A DNA stretch of 64,000 nt from Novosphingobium sp. GTDB taxonomy: Bacteria; Pseudomonadota; Alphaproteobacteria; Sphingomonadales; Sphingomonadaceae. Position 1 is the stretch's first letter, and each line of letters opens with the position of its first letter. The position numbers and the translations under genes were made by a program. Of this stretch, positions 29,078 through 38,202 are shown piece after piece. The notes under the pieces were generated by a model. It searched no databases and was not told the origin of the DNA. It saw only the letters and a program-made list of their open reading frames with translations. The stretch spans positions 2,501-66,500 of the forward strand of contig JADJYM010000013.1 in the NCBI GenBank assembly GCA_016719755.1, in the 5' to 3' direction.

Positions 29078-31429
29078 TCCGGCTTTCGCCGCTGAATACC
29101 AAGCTGCTGCGCGACCTGTGGCGGCTGCGCGCGCAGGCGGTGGCGATCGCGCTGGTGATGGCGGCGGGGGTGGGCATGGTGGTCATGTCCTATGGCATGA
29201 TCCGCAGCCTCGAGGCGACGCGCGAGGCCTATTACGCGCGCTATGCCCTGGCCGACCTGTGGGCACCGCTGCGCCGCGCGCCAGACAGCCTGGCCCGCGA
29301 GCTGCGGGACCTGCCGGGGGTGGCGGGAGTGGAAAGCCGGGTTTCTGCCCATGCCACGCTGGATATCGCCGGAGTGGCGGAGCCGGTTTCGGCGCGGATT
29401 CATTCGCTGCCGGTGGGCCTCAACCGGCTGGTCCTGCGTTCCGGCCGCCTGCCGCGCGCCGCCGACGAAGTGGTGGCGAGCGAGCTGTTCGTGAAGGCGG
29501 CGCGGCTTTCGCCGGGTGACCGTCTGCCCGCGCTGGTTCACGGCAAGCGGATCGAGCTGCGGCTGGTCGGCACCGCGCTTTCGCCCGAATATGTCTACTC
29601 GGTCGCGCCGGGGCAGATCTTCCCGGACAACCGTCGCTTCGGCGTGCTGTGGATGGCGCGCGAACCGCTGAGTGCGGCGCTCGACATGCGCGACGGTTTC
29701 AACGAGGTGCTGGTGCGGCTGGCCCCCGGAGGAAGCGAGGCGGAGACGATCCGCCGCATCGACCTCCTCACCGCCCCCTATGGCGCAAACGGGGCCTTCG
29801 GGCGTGATCTGCTGGTGTCGGACCGCTTCGTTTCCAGCGAGATCGACCAGCTGCGCACCACGGTGGAAATCCTGCCGCCGATCTTCCTGGGGGTCGCGGC
29901 CTTCCTGCTCAACATCCTGCTCGCCCGGCTGGTCGATACCGAGCGCGAGGTGATCGGGCTGCTCAAGGCCTTTCGGTTACCGCAACGGCGCGATCGTGCG
30001 GCATTATGCGGCGCTCGCTGTGCTGCTGTCGCTGGGCGGGGTGGTGCTCGGCTGGGGGTTGGGGGCCTGGATGGGGCGCGGGATCGCGGGGATGTACCAG
30101 GATTTCTATTCCTTCCCGTTCCTGAACTTCGTCGGCGGCGTGGACATCTACCTTGGCGCGGGCGCGCTGGCGCTGCTCGCCGCGGTGCTGGGCGCGGCGG
30201 GGGCGGTGTGGCGCGCGCAGCGGCTCACCCCGGCGGAAGCGATGCGCCCGCCAGCCCCGGCGCGCTATTCGCGGCGCGGCGTGGCCGAACGGATCGTGCG
30301 GGCCATGCCGGACGAGCCATCGCGGATGATCCTGCGCGGCCTGTTTCGCCGCCCGCTGCGCAGCGCGGCCAGCGTGGCGGGCCTTGCGGCGGCGCTGGCG
30401 CTTTACGTCGCCTCGGCCAGTTCGACCGACAATGTCGAGCGGATGATCGACCTCGCCTTCGTGCGCGGCCAGCGCGCCGACCTGTCGCTGACCTTTGCCG
30501 AGCCGCGCGACGGGCGCGTGCTGCGCGAACTGATGGCGCTGCCCGGCGTTCAGCGGGTGGAGACCTGGCGCGGGGTTTCCGCCGAACTGGTGAGCGGCTC
30601 CCGCCACACGCGCGAGAGCGTGCTGGGCCTGCCGCGCGGGGGCAGCCTGATGCGGCTGGTGACGCTGGACGGCGATGTGATCGAGCCACCGCCGCGCGGC
30701 GCGCTGATTTCCGGCCAGCTCGCCCGCAAGCTGGGGGTGGTTGCGGGAGACAGCATTGCGGTGCGCGTGACCGAGGGCGAGCGGCAGAGCTTTACCCTGC
30801 CGGTCATGCAGGTGATCGACGTGCCGCTGGGCGCCTCGGTGGTGGTGGAGCGCGGGGAACTGGCCCGCCTGCTGCGCGAGGGCGATGTCGCAAGCGGGGC
30901 CTATGTCATGGCCGAGCCGGGCAAGCTCGACGCGCTTTACGCCGCGCTCAAGCAGACGCCGATGGTGGCGGGGGTCACGGTTGCTTCGGCGGCGCTGCGC
31001 GGCATCCGCGAAACGATTGCCCAGTCGATGGGGATCGTCACCCTGTTCAATACCGTGTTTGCCGTGCTGATCGTGGTGGGGGTCACCTATACCGCCGCGC
31101 GGATCAGCCTGTCGGAGCGGGCGCGCGACCTCGCCTCGATGCGGGTGCTGGGCTTCCGCAAGGGCGAGGCGGGGTTTGTGCTGGTGGGCGAACTTGCGCT
31201 GACCGCGCTCGCCTCGGTGCCGCTGGGGCTGGTCCTGGGGGTGGCGCTGTCGCGCTATATCACAGCGAGCTTTTCCAGCGACCTGTTCCTGATCCCCTCG
31301 GCAATCAGCGCGAAAACGCTGGCCCAGGGGGTGTTCGTGGTGGCCGCATCGGCGGGGGCGGCGGCCTGGCTGATCCGGCGCAGCGCCGACCGGCTCGATC
31401 TGGTAAGAGCGCTCAAGACTCGGGAGTAA
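29074..31429 (+). pseudogene. ABC transporter permease (FtsX/MacB-type), frameshifted
   Basis: The N-terminal half (GTG start at 29074, through EREVIGLLKAF) and the C-terminal half (RHYAALAVLLSLGG to VRALKTRE) lie in different frames. Removing one T from TTT at 29971-29973 joins them as LLKAFGYRNGAIVRHYAALAV, a 784-residue protein with two FtsX permease domains, a standard length for DevC/MacB-like permeases. The gene therefore carries a one-base insertion, real or from sequencing. Flanking ATPase and membrane fusion genes are intact and coupled, which favours a sequencing error or a very recent mutation. Confidence 0.85.
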
Positions 31430-31431
31430 GC

Positions 31432-32637
31432 ATGAAGTCCAAGGCCCTGACCGGACCCCGCATCACCGCCGCGCTGGTGATCGCCGCGCTGGCGCTCGCA
31501 GTGTGGTTCCTGCTGCGCAAGCCCGCGCTGGAAGTGGACCTGGCCGAAGTGACGCGCGGGGCCATGCAGGTCAGCGTCAGCGACCTTGGCGAAACGCGGG
31601 TCCGCGATCTGTACACCGTATCCTCTCCGGTCACGGGCGAAGTGCTGCGCATTCCCTTCAAGCCCGGCGCGCAGGTGTTGCGCGGGGCAAGTGTGCTGGC
31701 GGAAATCCAGCCGGTAGAGCCAAACCCGGTCGACCGGCGCAGCTATGCCGAAACCGCCGCGCGGATCGGCGCGCTGGAAGCGGACCTGTCCGCCGCGCGC
31801 GCCCGGGTCCAGCAGGCGGGCGCGGCCGAGCGGCTGGCCGAGGCCGACCACGGACGGATCGCGGCGCTGACGGCCAAGGGCTTTGTCAGCCGCGCCCAGG
31901 CCGACGCCGCCCGCGCTTCGCGCGATTCCGCCCGCGCCGCCAGCATGGCCGCGCGGCAGGGCGAGGATGCGGCGCGCCACGCGCTGGAAGCCGCGCGGGC
32001 CTCGCTGCGCGGCGGCGGCGGCGCTCCCGCCGGGCAGGTGGTGCGCCTGACCGCGCCCGTTTCCGGATCGGTGCTGCGGGTGCTGCACGAAAGCGCCGGG
32101 CCGGTGGTGGCGGGCACGGCGCTGATGGAACTGGGCGATCCCGCCGGAATCGAGATCGTCTCCGATATGCTTTCCGCCGATGCGGTGAAGGTCACGCCGG
32201 GCGCGCTGGTGGAGATTGACGCCTGGGGCGGCGAAGCGCCGCTGAAAGGCAAGGTGCGGCTGGTCGAGCCCTATGGCTTCACCAAGATTTCCGCACTGGG
32301 GGTTGAGGAACAGCGGGTCAACGTGGTGATCGACCTGACCGACCCCGTACCCGCCCGCGCGCGGCTGGGGCATGGCTACAGGGTGATCGTGCGGGTGGCC
32401 CTGTGGTCCGCGCCGGACGTGCTGCGCGTGCCGCTGGGCGCGCTGTTCCGGCAGGGCGATGGCTGGGCGGCGTTCACGCTCGGCAGCGATGGCCGCGCGC
32501 GCAAGGTGGCGGTCAGGGTCGGCCACATCAACGATGACAGCGCCGAAGTGCTGGGCGGCCTTGCGGCGGGGGACAAGGTTGTGCTGCACCCGGGCGAAAA
32601 GGTTGCCGATGGGGTGAAGATCAGGCCGCCTGGCTGA
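31432..32637 (+). CDS. HlyD/MacA-like membrane fusion protein
   Basis: A 401-residue periplasmic adaptor. One N-terminal membrane helix (about 10-27) is followed by a lipoyl half (VSSPVTGEVLRIPFKPGAQVLRGASVLAEI), an alpha-hairpin (ETAARIGALEADLSAARARVQQAGAAERLAEADHGRIAALTAKGFVSRAQADAAR), the second lipoyl half (LTAPVSGSVLRVL) and beta-barrel/membrane-proximal domains. It starts 2 bases after the permease stop and completes an ATPase-permease-adaptor exporter. Substrate unknown. Its 3' end overlaps the convergent MpaB-type gene by 17 bases. Confidence 0.9.
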   Translation: MKSKALTGPRITAALVIAALALAVWFLLRKPALEVDLAEVTRGAMQVSVSDLGETRVRDLYTVSSPVTGEVLRIPFKPGAQVLRGASVLAEIQPVEPNPVDRRSYAETAARIGALEADLSAARARVQQAGAAERLAEADHGRIAALTAKGFVSRAQADAARASRDSARAASMAARQGEDAARHALEAARASLRGGGGAPAGQVVRLTAPVSGSVLRVLHESAGPVVAGTALMELGDPAGIEIVSDMLSADAVKVTPGALVEIDAWGGEAPLKGKVRLVEPYGFTKISALGVEEQRVNVVIDLTDPVPARARLGHGYRVIVRVALWSAPDVLRVPLGALFRQGDGWAAFTLGSDGRARKVAVRVGHINDDSAEVLGGLAAGDKVVLHPGEKVADGVKIRPPG

Positions 32638-33517
32638 TCCCGGCCAGCAGCCGCTGCTGCTCTGCCTGCGGGCGGTAGAGGAAATCTGCGGGCAGGCCCA
32701 GCCGCGTGCAGGCCTGCGCTGGCGGCGATGCGGGATCGAACTTGCGATCGGCCATGCGCCCGGCAAGTTTCAGCGCCAGCCGGTCGGTCAGCCTCAGGTC
32801 GTAGTGGCTCCCCAGTTCCAGCCGTGCCCGCACACGCGGCGGCAGCAGCGAGACTGCGGCGCGCGCAACCGCGCGGTGCAGGAAGCGCGGGATGCTGGGC
32901 GCGGCGGTGCCGGATTCGATGATGTCCAGGAATTCGAACAGGATCGGATGCGGTTCGAACCGGGGTTCGAGTTCTTCCAGCATGGCCATGAAATCATCGA
33001 CCGACTGGGGCGTGCGCCGCGCGCCGAACTGGCTGCCCACGGCTTCGCTATCGCGCAGGAAGCGGTCCTGATCGGCTTGCGGCAGCGGCGCGACGAAGCG
33101 GTCGTAGGCGGTGAGGAAGCCATAGGCTGCCGTGGCCGCCACCCAGTCGAGCAGCACCGGGTCGAGCGCCTTGTAAGCCTCACCCGCAGGCGTCTCGCCG
33201 GTAACCCTGGCGTGCATCCGGGTAACGCCCGCAATCACCTGCTTTGCAAGGCTGGCCGGGCCATAGCAGGCAAGCAGCGCGACCGTGCCGGTGCGGCGCG
33301 AGCGGCCGATGGGATCGGCCTTGTAGGTCGAATGGTCCCACACCCCGCTGCGGATGCGCGGTTCGGCGAATTCCAGCAGGACGGCGGCGATCCCGCCGAT
33401 CCCCAGCGCGATCTGGTTTTTGTAGATGCGCCATTGCACCGAATCCGGAGCGAGCAGCGCAGGTTCGCCTGCGGGACTTGCGAAGTTGATCGCCTTGCCC
33501 AGGTAGGTTTCCTGCAC
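32621..33517 (-). CDS. MpaB-type oxygenase (DUF2236)
   Basis: A 298-residue protein of the DUF2236/MpaB family, related to the catalytic domain of latex-clearing protein. Family features are FAEPRIRSGVWDHSTYKADPIGRSRRTG, GVTRMHARVTG, LDPVLLDWVAATAAYGFLTAYDRFV and HYDLRLTDRLALK. Members are probably haem-dependent oxygenases acting on hydrophobic substrates. It lies 30 bases downstream of a TonB receptor on the same strand, so it is likely cotranscribed with it and may act on the imported compound. Confidence 0.87.
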   Translation of the reverse strand: MQETYLGKAINFASPAGEPALLAPDSVQWRIYKNQIALGIGGIAAVLLEFAEPRIRSGVWDHSTYKADPIGRSRRTGTVALLACYGPASLAKQVIAGVTRMHARVTGETPAGEAYKALDPVLLDWVAATAAYGFLTAYDRFVAPLPQADQDRFLRDSEAVGSQFGARRTPQSVDDFMAMLEELEPRFEPHPILFEFLDIIESGTAAPSIPRFLHRAVARAAVSLLPPRVRARLELGSHYDLRLTDRLALKLAGRMADRKFDPASPPAQACTRLGLPADFLYRPQAEQQRLLAGISQAA

Positions 33518-33547
33518 TGCCGCGCTCCTTTTTCGGCCTCAGTCAGC

Positions 33548-35992
33548 TTAGAAGTTGTAACCCAGCGTCACCCCGAAGGTGCGCGGCGGGTTGGGGAACC
33601 GGACCACGACGTTGGCATTGCTGGCCACGGCCGACCAGTAATACTTGTCGAACAGGTTCTTGGCCCAGATCGAGGCCGACCAGCCGCTTTCGCTTTTTAC
33701 CCCAAGGCTGGCGTTCACCACGGCATAGGGCTTGATCTTGTAGAGCGCGAGGTCCTCGAAGATCGTATTCGATTCCGACTGGTAGCGCGCCGCGATCGCC
33801 CCGTTGAGGTTCAGGCTGTCGGTGATCGGCGTGTCATAGGTCAGCATCACGCTGCCCTGGAACTTCGGGCTGTAGATGAATTCGCTTCCGTCGAAATTCT
33901 GCGGCTGGCCTGCCGCATTGGTGCCGTTGTAGCTGTTGATCCGGGTGTGCAGCCACAGCGCGTTGCCGGTCAGGGCAATGCCGCGCGCCGGACGGATCGT
34001 CAGTTCCGCCTCAAGCCCGTAGGCTTCGGACTTGGGCACGTTGTCCAGCCGCGCCAGCGCGGTGTAGATCGGATCGGCGAAATAGGTGCTGATCTGCTTG
34101 TCCTGGTAATCGTAGTAGAACACCGAGACATTGGCCTGAACCATGCGGTCGGCCAGGGTTGCCTTCAGCCCCGCTTCGTAGGCGGTCAGCTTTTCCTGGA
34201 CCACCGGCGCGTTCTGGCGCGCCAGGTTCGCCGCATTGATCGGGGTGGTGCCCGACTTGTAGCCACGGCTGACCGAGGCATAGACCAGCGTGTCGCTGTT
34301 GGGCTGCCAGTCCAGCGCCACGCGCCAGGCCAGGTTGTTCTCTTCCAGCACCGAGGCGACTTCGCCGAAGGTGCCGGTCGCGGGGTTGAAGGTGTTGCAC
34401 TGGCCCTGGGTGATCGGGGCGGCGAACACGCCGTAGGTCTGGAAGTAGAGCGCGCGGTTCACCACGTTGACGTTGGGCAGCATGTTGCCGTTGAAGTCGC
34501 GGCTGCAGCCGTTGTAGCGCTGGCGGTCTTCGGTATAGCGCAGGCCCACGGTGGCCTTGAACTGGTCGCTCAGCTGCCAGTCGGCATTGCCGAACAGGCT
34601 CCAGGTGCGGGTGTTGATCCGGCCATCGTCCTCGTAGGAACGGAATGCCTGCGCCATCTGGGTGGCGGTGTATCCGCCCGACTTGAACGGGGTCGCCAGC
34701 AGGGTGGAACCGAAATAGCGGATCAGCCCGACATTGGCGTTCTGCCCCAGCATGGTGCGGTTGGCGTCGATGATCTTGTCGTTGGCGTAATAGCCGCCCA
34801 GCAGCCAGTTAATCGCGCCGGACTTGCCCTCGACGTGCAATTCCTGGGCGAAGCTTTTGATCCGGCCATCGGCCTTCTGGATCAGCACCTCGAACGGCGC
34901 GCCGCTCCAGTCGGACAGGGCATCGCGCTTGAAATCGTTGTAGCTGGTCAGCGAAACCAGCTTCATGTCCGCGCCAAGTTCCTGGTCGAGCCGCAGCTTG
35001 AGGCCCCAGAAGCGGTTGTTTTCCGCCAGCGGGCCCTTCAAGCCAAGCCCGGTGCCGATATCGGCCGAACGCGCGGGCTCCGCGGCCCAGTCGGCCTGGC
35101 TGGCCCTGGTCGGGAAGTTGGCGGCCAGATAGGTGGCCAGGCCCGGCGCGTTGAACAGGCTCGACGTGCTGGTGCCGGTCACCGGATCGGTGGCGGGGGT
35201 GAAGCCGATGCCCTGGCCCGCAACCGTGTCGGACTTGTTCTGCCACCAGAACACCGACAGATCGATGTGCGTGCCTTCGCCCGGATCGAGCGCGAGGCTG
35301 CCGCGCACACCCAGCTTTTCGACCTTGCCCAGCCGGTCGCCGCGGCTGTTGCTGACCTGCCAGCCCTTGTCCGAATTCTCGCTGCGCACCGCGATGCGGG
35401 CGGCGATCCCTTCGCCCAGCGGGCCGGAGACATGGCCGGCGATGTTGTAGGTTTCGTAATTGCCGAGATCGACCGAAAGGCCGCCCTCGAACCTGTCGGT
35501 CGGCTTGGCGGTGATGAAGTTGATCAGACCCGCCGTGGTGTTGCGGCCATAGAGCGTGCCCTGCGGCCCTTTCAGCACTTCGACGCGTTCAAGGTCCATC
35601 ACCGGGCCGGTGTTCATGATCGGATAGGCATAGGCCACTTCATCGACATAGGTGCCGACGGTGGAGGTTGCCGAAAGGTTGATCGTGTTGAAGCCGATCC
35701 CGCGCAGGGTATAGGTCGGCACGCCCTGATAGCTTTGCGACACGGTGAAGCTGGGGGCGACGGCGGTCAGGTCGCGCACGTCGGTGACGCGCAGGGCCTG
35801 CAGCGTTTCGGCATCGACCGCCTGAACCGCCATCGACACGTCGTTGAGCGATTCCGCGCGGCGCTGCGCGGTGACGATGATCTCGCCCGCGTCGGCCTCG
35901 GTCTCCGAAGCCTGCCCGGCGGCGAGGGCGGGGCTGGCCAGCGCAAGCCCGGCGGCGCTGCCCAGCAGCATTGCAATGCGAATTGCCTTCAT
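33548..35992 (-). CDS. TonB-dependent receptor
   Basis: An 814-residue outer-membrane receptor. Signal peptide 1-24 ends ALAA; a TonB box-like GEIIVTAQRRAESLNDVSMAVQAVDAETL follows, then the plug (VEVLKGPQGTLYGRNTTAGLINFITAKP) and a 22-strand type barrel ending PRTFGVTLGYNF with terminal aromatic Phe. This is the sphingomonad class thought to import aromatic or polycyclic nutrients rather than siderophores; no ligand can be assigned. The ATG at 35992 follows GGGAGGATGGAGAG. It is divergent from a LuxR regulator and upstream of the MpaB-type oxygenase. Confidence 0.95.
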   Translation of the reverse strand: MKAIRIAMLLGSAAGLALASPALAAGQASETEADAGEIIVTAQRRAESLNDVSMAVQAVDAETLQALRVTDVRDLTAVAPSFTVSQSYQGVPTYTLRGIGFNTINLSATSTVGTYVDEVAYAYPIMNTGPVMDLERVEVLKGPQGTLYGRNTTAGLINFITAKPTDRFEGGLSVDLGNYETYNIAGHVSGPLGEGIAARIAVRSENSDKGWQVSNSRGDRLGKVEKLGVRGSLALDPGEGTHIDLSVFWWQNKSDTVAGQGIGFTPATDPVTGTSTSSLFNAPGLATYLAANFPTRASQADWAAEPARSADIGTGLGLKGPLAENNRFWGLKLRLDQELGADMKLVSLTSYNDFKRDALSDWSGAPFEVLIQKADGRIKSFAQELHVEGKSGAINWLLGGYYANDKIIDANRTMLGQNANVGLIRYFGSTLLATPFKSGGYTATQMAQAFRSYEDDGRINTRTWSLFGNADWQLSDQFKATVGLRYTEDRQRYNGCSRDFNGNMLPNVNVVNRALYFQTYGVFAAPITQGQCNTFNPATGTFGEVASVLEENNLAWRVALDWQPNSDTLVYASVSRGYKSGTTPINAANLARQNAPVVQEKLTAYEAGLKATLADRMVQANVSVFYYDYQDKQISTYFADPIYTALARLDNVPKSEAYGLEAELTIRPARGIALTGNALWLHTRINSYNGTNAAGQPQNFDGSEFIYSPKFQGSVMLTYDTPITDSLNLNGAIAARYQSESNTIFEDLALYKIKPYAVVNASLGVKSESGWSASIWAKNLFDKYYWSAVASNANVVVRFPNPPRTFGVTLGYNF

Positions 35993-36012
35993 CTCTCCAT
36001 CCTCCCAAAAGG

Positions 36013-36052
36013 CTTGTTGCAGAGCCCGTCTTCGTGCGAGCCTTGCAACAAG
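36013..36052. promoter_or_regulatory. Inverted repeat in the TonB receptor / LuxR divergent region
   Basis: CTTGTTGCA (36013-36021) and its exact complement TGCAACAAG (36044-36052) are separated by 22 nt. The site lies 20-60 bases upstream of the receptor start and 80-120 upstream of the regulator start, where an operator for the divergent LuxR-type regulator would be expected. Function is inferred from position only. Confidence 0.45.
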
Positions 36053-36131
36053 ATTAGCGTGGCGATGGAACCAGCCGGACCGCGCGCGAACAAGCTGTCA
36101 TCCGTGGCAGGTAGGGTTGGGACAGGGTCAG

Positions 36132-36881
36132 GTGAGCGCAATTCGGGCACAGTGCTGGACGGAAATTCCGGCCATGGTTGCCGCCGTCCAGGCGGCGGGC
36201 GAGGAACTGGGCCTGCCCTTCATCGCCGCCCAGGCCGACCTTGGCGATCCCGAGCCGATGGGGGACGAACAGGGGCGGCCCTATGCCGAAACAACCTTTC
36301 GCTGGATCGATCCGGACCACGCCTACTGGCGCGACCGGCGGCTGGCGCTGCACGTGTCGTTCCTCACCGCCGCGCGGCTGACCGCCGATCCGTTCTTTTA
36401 CACCGAAGGGCGGCTGGGCACCTGGCGCAGCACGGCGTTGCTGGACGGGATCGATTGTCGGCCAGAGCTGCTTTCGCCCAATCTGGGGGAGGCGATCGTC
36501 ACCCCGGTTCACCAGCCGCGCGGGCTGGTCGGCGCGATTGTCTGGTGTTCCACAGAGCGGATCGGGGTGGAGCGGGTGTTCAAGGCCCATGCGGCCCGGC
36601 TTCAGGCGCTCGCGCTGCGGCTGATCGCGGCGCATAACGAGGCGCGGGGGCGCCCGCGCCATGCCGCCGTGCCGCAAACCCTGACCCGGCGCGAGGTGCA
36701 GTGCCTGCGCTGGGCGGCGGCGGGCAAGACCGATGCGGAGATCGGGATCATCCTTGACCTCTCGGTCTCCACCGTGCGCTTCCACCTGCGCAACGCGGCC
36801 GCCAAGCTGGGGGCGACGGGGCGCGCGCAGTCGATCCAGCTGGCGGCGGGGCTGGGCTATGTCGGGGCGGGAGCAGCCTGA
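36132..36881 (+). CDS. LuxR family transcriptional regulator
   Basis: A 249-residue regulator. The first about 165 residues resemble an autoinducer-binding domain (FRWIDPDHAYWRDRRLALHVSFLTAARLTADPFFYTEG). The last about 65 are a LuxR helix-turn-helix (LTRREVQCLRWAAAGKTDAEIGIILDLSVSTVRFHLRNAAAKLGA). No LuxI-type synthase is present, so it is a solo LuxR, perhaps sensing a substrate. I chose the GTG at 36132, which follows AGGGTCAG; an ATG at 36174 would remove 14 residues. It is divergent from a TonB receptor and upstream of an acyl-CoA dehydrogenase gene. Confidence 0.85.
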   Translation: MSAIRAQCWTEIPAMVAAVQAAGEELGLPFIAAQADLGDPEPMGDEQGRPYAETTFRWIDPDHAYWRDRRLALHVSFLTAARLTADPFFYTEGRLGTWRSTALLDGIDCRPELLSPNLGEAIVTPVHQPRGLVGAIVWCSTERIGVERVFKAHAARLQALALRLIAAHNEARGRPRHAAVPQTLTRREVQCLRWAAAGKTDAEIGIILDLSVSTVRFHLRNAAAKLGATGRAQSIQLAAGLGYVGAGAA

Positions 36882-36930
36882 TGGAAACGCCAGCTTTTCG
36901 CAGCTGCGCCGCTGCGGCAGGAACGGGGCC

Positions 36931-38061
36931 ATGGACATGCTGAACGACACCGCGCTTGCCGAATTCCGCGCCGAAGTGCGCGACTTTCTGGACGCAAACC
37001 TGACGCCCCAGCTGCGCGAGGGCGCCGCGCGGGCGACCAGCGTGTTCGTCGATCCCTCGGTCACCCTGCCGTGGCAGGCGATCCTCCACGCGCGGGGCTG
37101 GGCCGCGCCGGACTGGCCCGCGCAATATGGCGGTCCGGGCTGGGACGATATGCAGCGCTATGTCTTTGCCGCCGAATGCGCGCGGGCCGGCGCGCCGGGT
37201 CTGGCGCCGATGGGGCTGAAGATGGTTGCCCCGGTCATCATGCATTACGGCACTGCCGAGCAGAAGGCGCACTATCTGCCGCGCATCCTTGCGGGGCAGG
37301 ATTACTGGTGCCAGGGGTTCTCGGAACCGGGGGCGGGCAGCGACCTTGCGTCCTTGCAGCTCAAAGCCACGCCGGACGGGGCTGACTACGTGCTCAACGG
37401 CTCCAAGATCTGGACCACCCACGCTCATTTCGCCAACCGGATGTTCTGTCTGGTGCGCACCACAAGCGAGGGCAAGCCGCAGGCCGGGATCAGCTTTCTG
37501 CTGCTCGACATGAACACCCCGGGGATCACGGTAAAGCCAATCCGCACGCTGGGCGGGGATCACGAATTCAACCAGGTGTTCTTCGACGATGTCCGCGTCC
37601 CGCAGGCGAACCGGCTGGGCGCGGAGAACGAGGGCTGGTCGGTCGCCAAGCACCTCCTGACTTTCGAGCGCGGCGGCAAATATGCCCCGCCGCTGATCGA
37701 GCGGCTGGAAAAGCTGCGCCGCCGCGAAGGGCTGGATGCGGTTCTCAGCGCCCGCCTGACCCGCGAGGCGGTGAGCCTGCGCGCGCTCCAGGCGCTGGAA
37801 ATGAAGGCGATGCGCGGGGCAGGCGGCAGCCCGGCGCTCTACGCCTCGGTGCTGAAAGTGCTGGGGACCGAGGCAATGCAGCGGATCGACGTGCTGGCCT
37901 GCGAGATCGAGGGGCCGGAAGGCTGGGCCAGGCCCGATGGCCAGACGTCTGCCGATCTGGCAGTCGCGGTGCCCCGCTACCTCAACGACCGCGCGGCGAG
38001 CATCTACGCCGGGTCGAACGAGATCCAGCGTGACCTGATCGCGCGGCTGGTGCTGGGCTAG
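36931..38061 (+). CDS. Acyl-CoA dehydrogenase
   Basis: A 376-residue FAD-dependent acyl-CoA dehydrogenase. FAD/substrate sequences are QGFSEPGAGSDLASLQLKATPDGADYVLNGSKIWTTHAHFANRMF, then HEFNQVFFDDVRVP, and the C-terminal YAGSNEIQRDLIARLVLG. The start at 36931 follows AGGAA and lies 49 bases after the LuxR stop, so the two may be cotranscribed. A shorter acyl-CoA dehydrogenase is encoded convergently just beyond; the two may form a heteromeric enzyme like the alpha/beta dehydrogenases of sterol side-chain degradation, but this is inferred. Confidence 0.93.
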   Translation: MDMLNDTALAEFRAEVRDFLDANLTPQLREGAARATSVFVDPSVTLPWQAILHARGWAAPDWPAQYGGPGWDDMQRYVFAAECARAGAPGLAPMGLKMVAPVIMHYGTAEQKAHYLPRILAGQDYWCQGFSEPGAGSDLASLQLKATPDGADYVLNGSKIWTTHAHFANRMFCLVRTTSEGKPQAGISFLLLDMNTPGITVKPIRTLGGDHEFNQVFFDDVRVPQANRLGAENEGWSVAKHLLTFERGGKYAPPLIERLEKLRRREGLDAVLSARLTREAVSLRALQALEMKAMRGAGGSPALYASVLKVLGTEAMQRIDVLACEIEGPEGWARPDGQTSADLAVAVPRYLNDRAASIYAGSNEIQRDLIARLVLG

Positions 38062-38074
38062 GCTGGCCCCTTCA

Positions 38075-38168
38075 AAAGCCCTCCCCCTTGAGGGGGAGGG
38101 TTGGATGGGGGTGTGCGGCACTGGCGTCCAGCCCCCACCCCAACCTCTCCCCGCCGGGGAGGGGCTTT
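38075..38168. repeat. GC-rich double-hairpin repeat between convergent genes
   Basis: A 10-bp stem with a TG loop (38079-38088 / 38091-38100) is followed by a G-run, then CAGCCCCCACCCCAACC and a second stem, CTCCCC-GCC-GGGGAG. The whole unit is roughly self-complementary and is flanked by AAAAGCC and GGCTTT. It lies between two convergent genes and could terminate both. A related unit in opposite orientation is at 49842-49937. Confidence 0.75.
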
Positions 38169-38202
38169 CCGGCGGGTAAGATTGGTCTTCAGTCAGGCCG
38201 GC

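Noticed and set aside
32804-36637. A 1277-residue plus-strand open frame across the MpaB and TonB receptor genes
   Set aside because: It is antisense to two well-supported genes and has no recognisable domain; long shadow frames are expected at this GC content.
36132-36881. A complete quorum-sensing pair
   Set aside because: Only the LuxR-type receptor is present; no LuxI-type synthase is encoded anywhere in the window.
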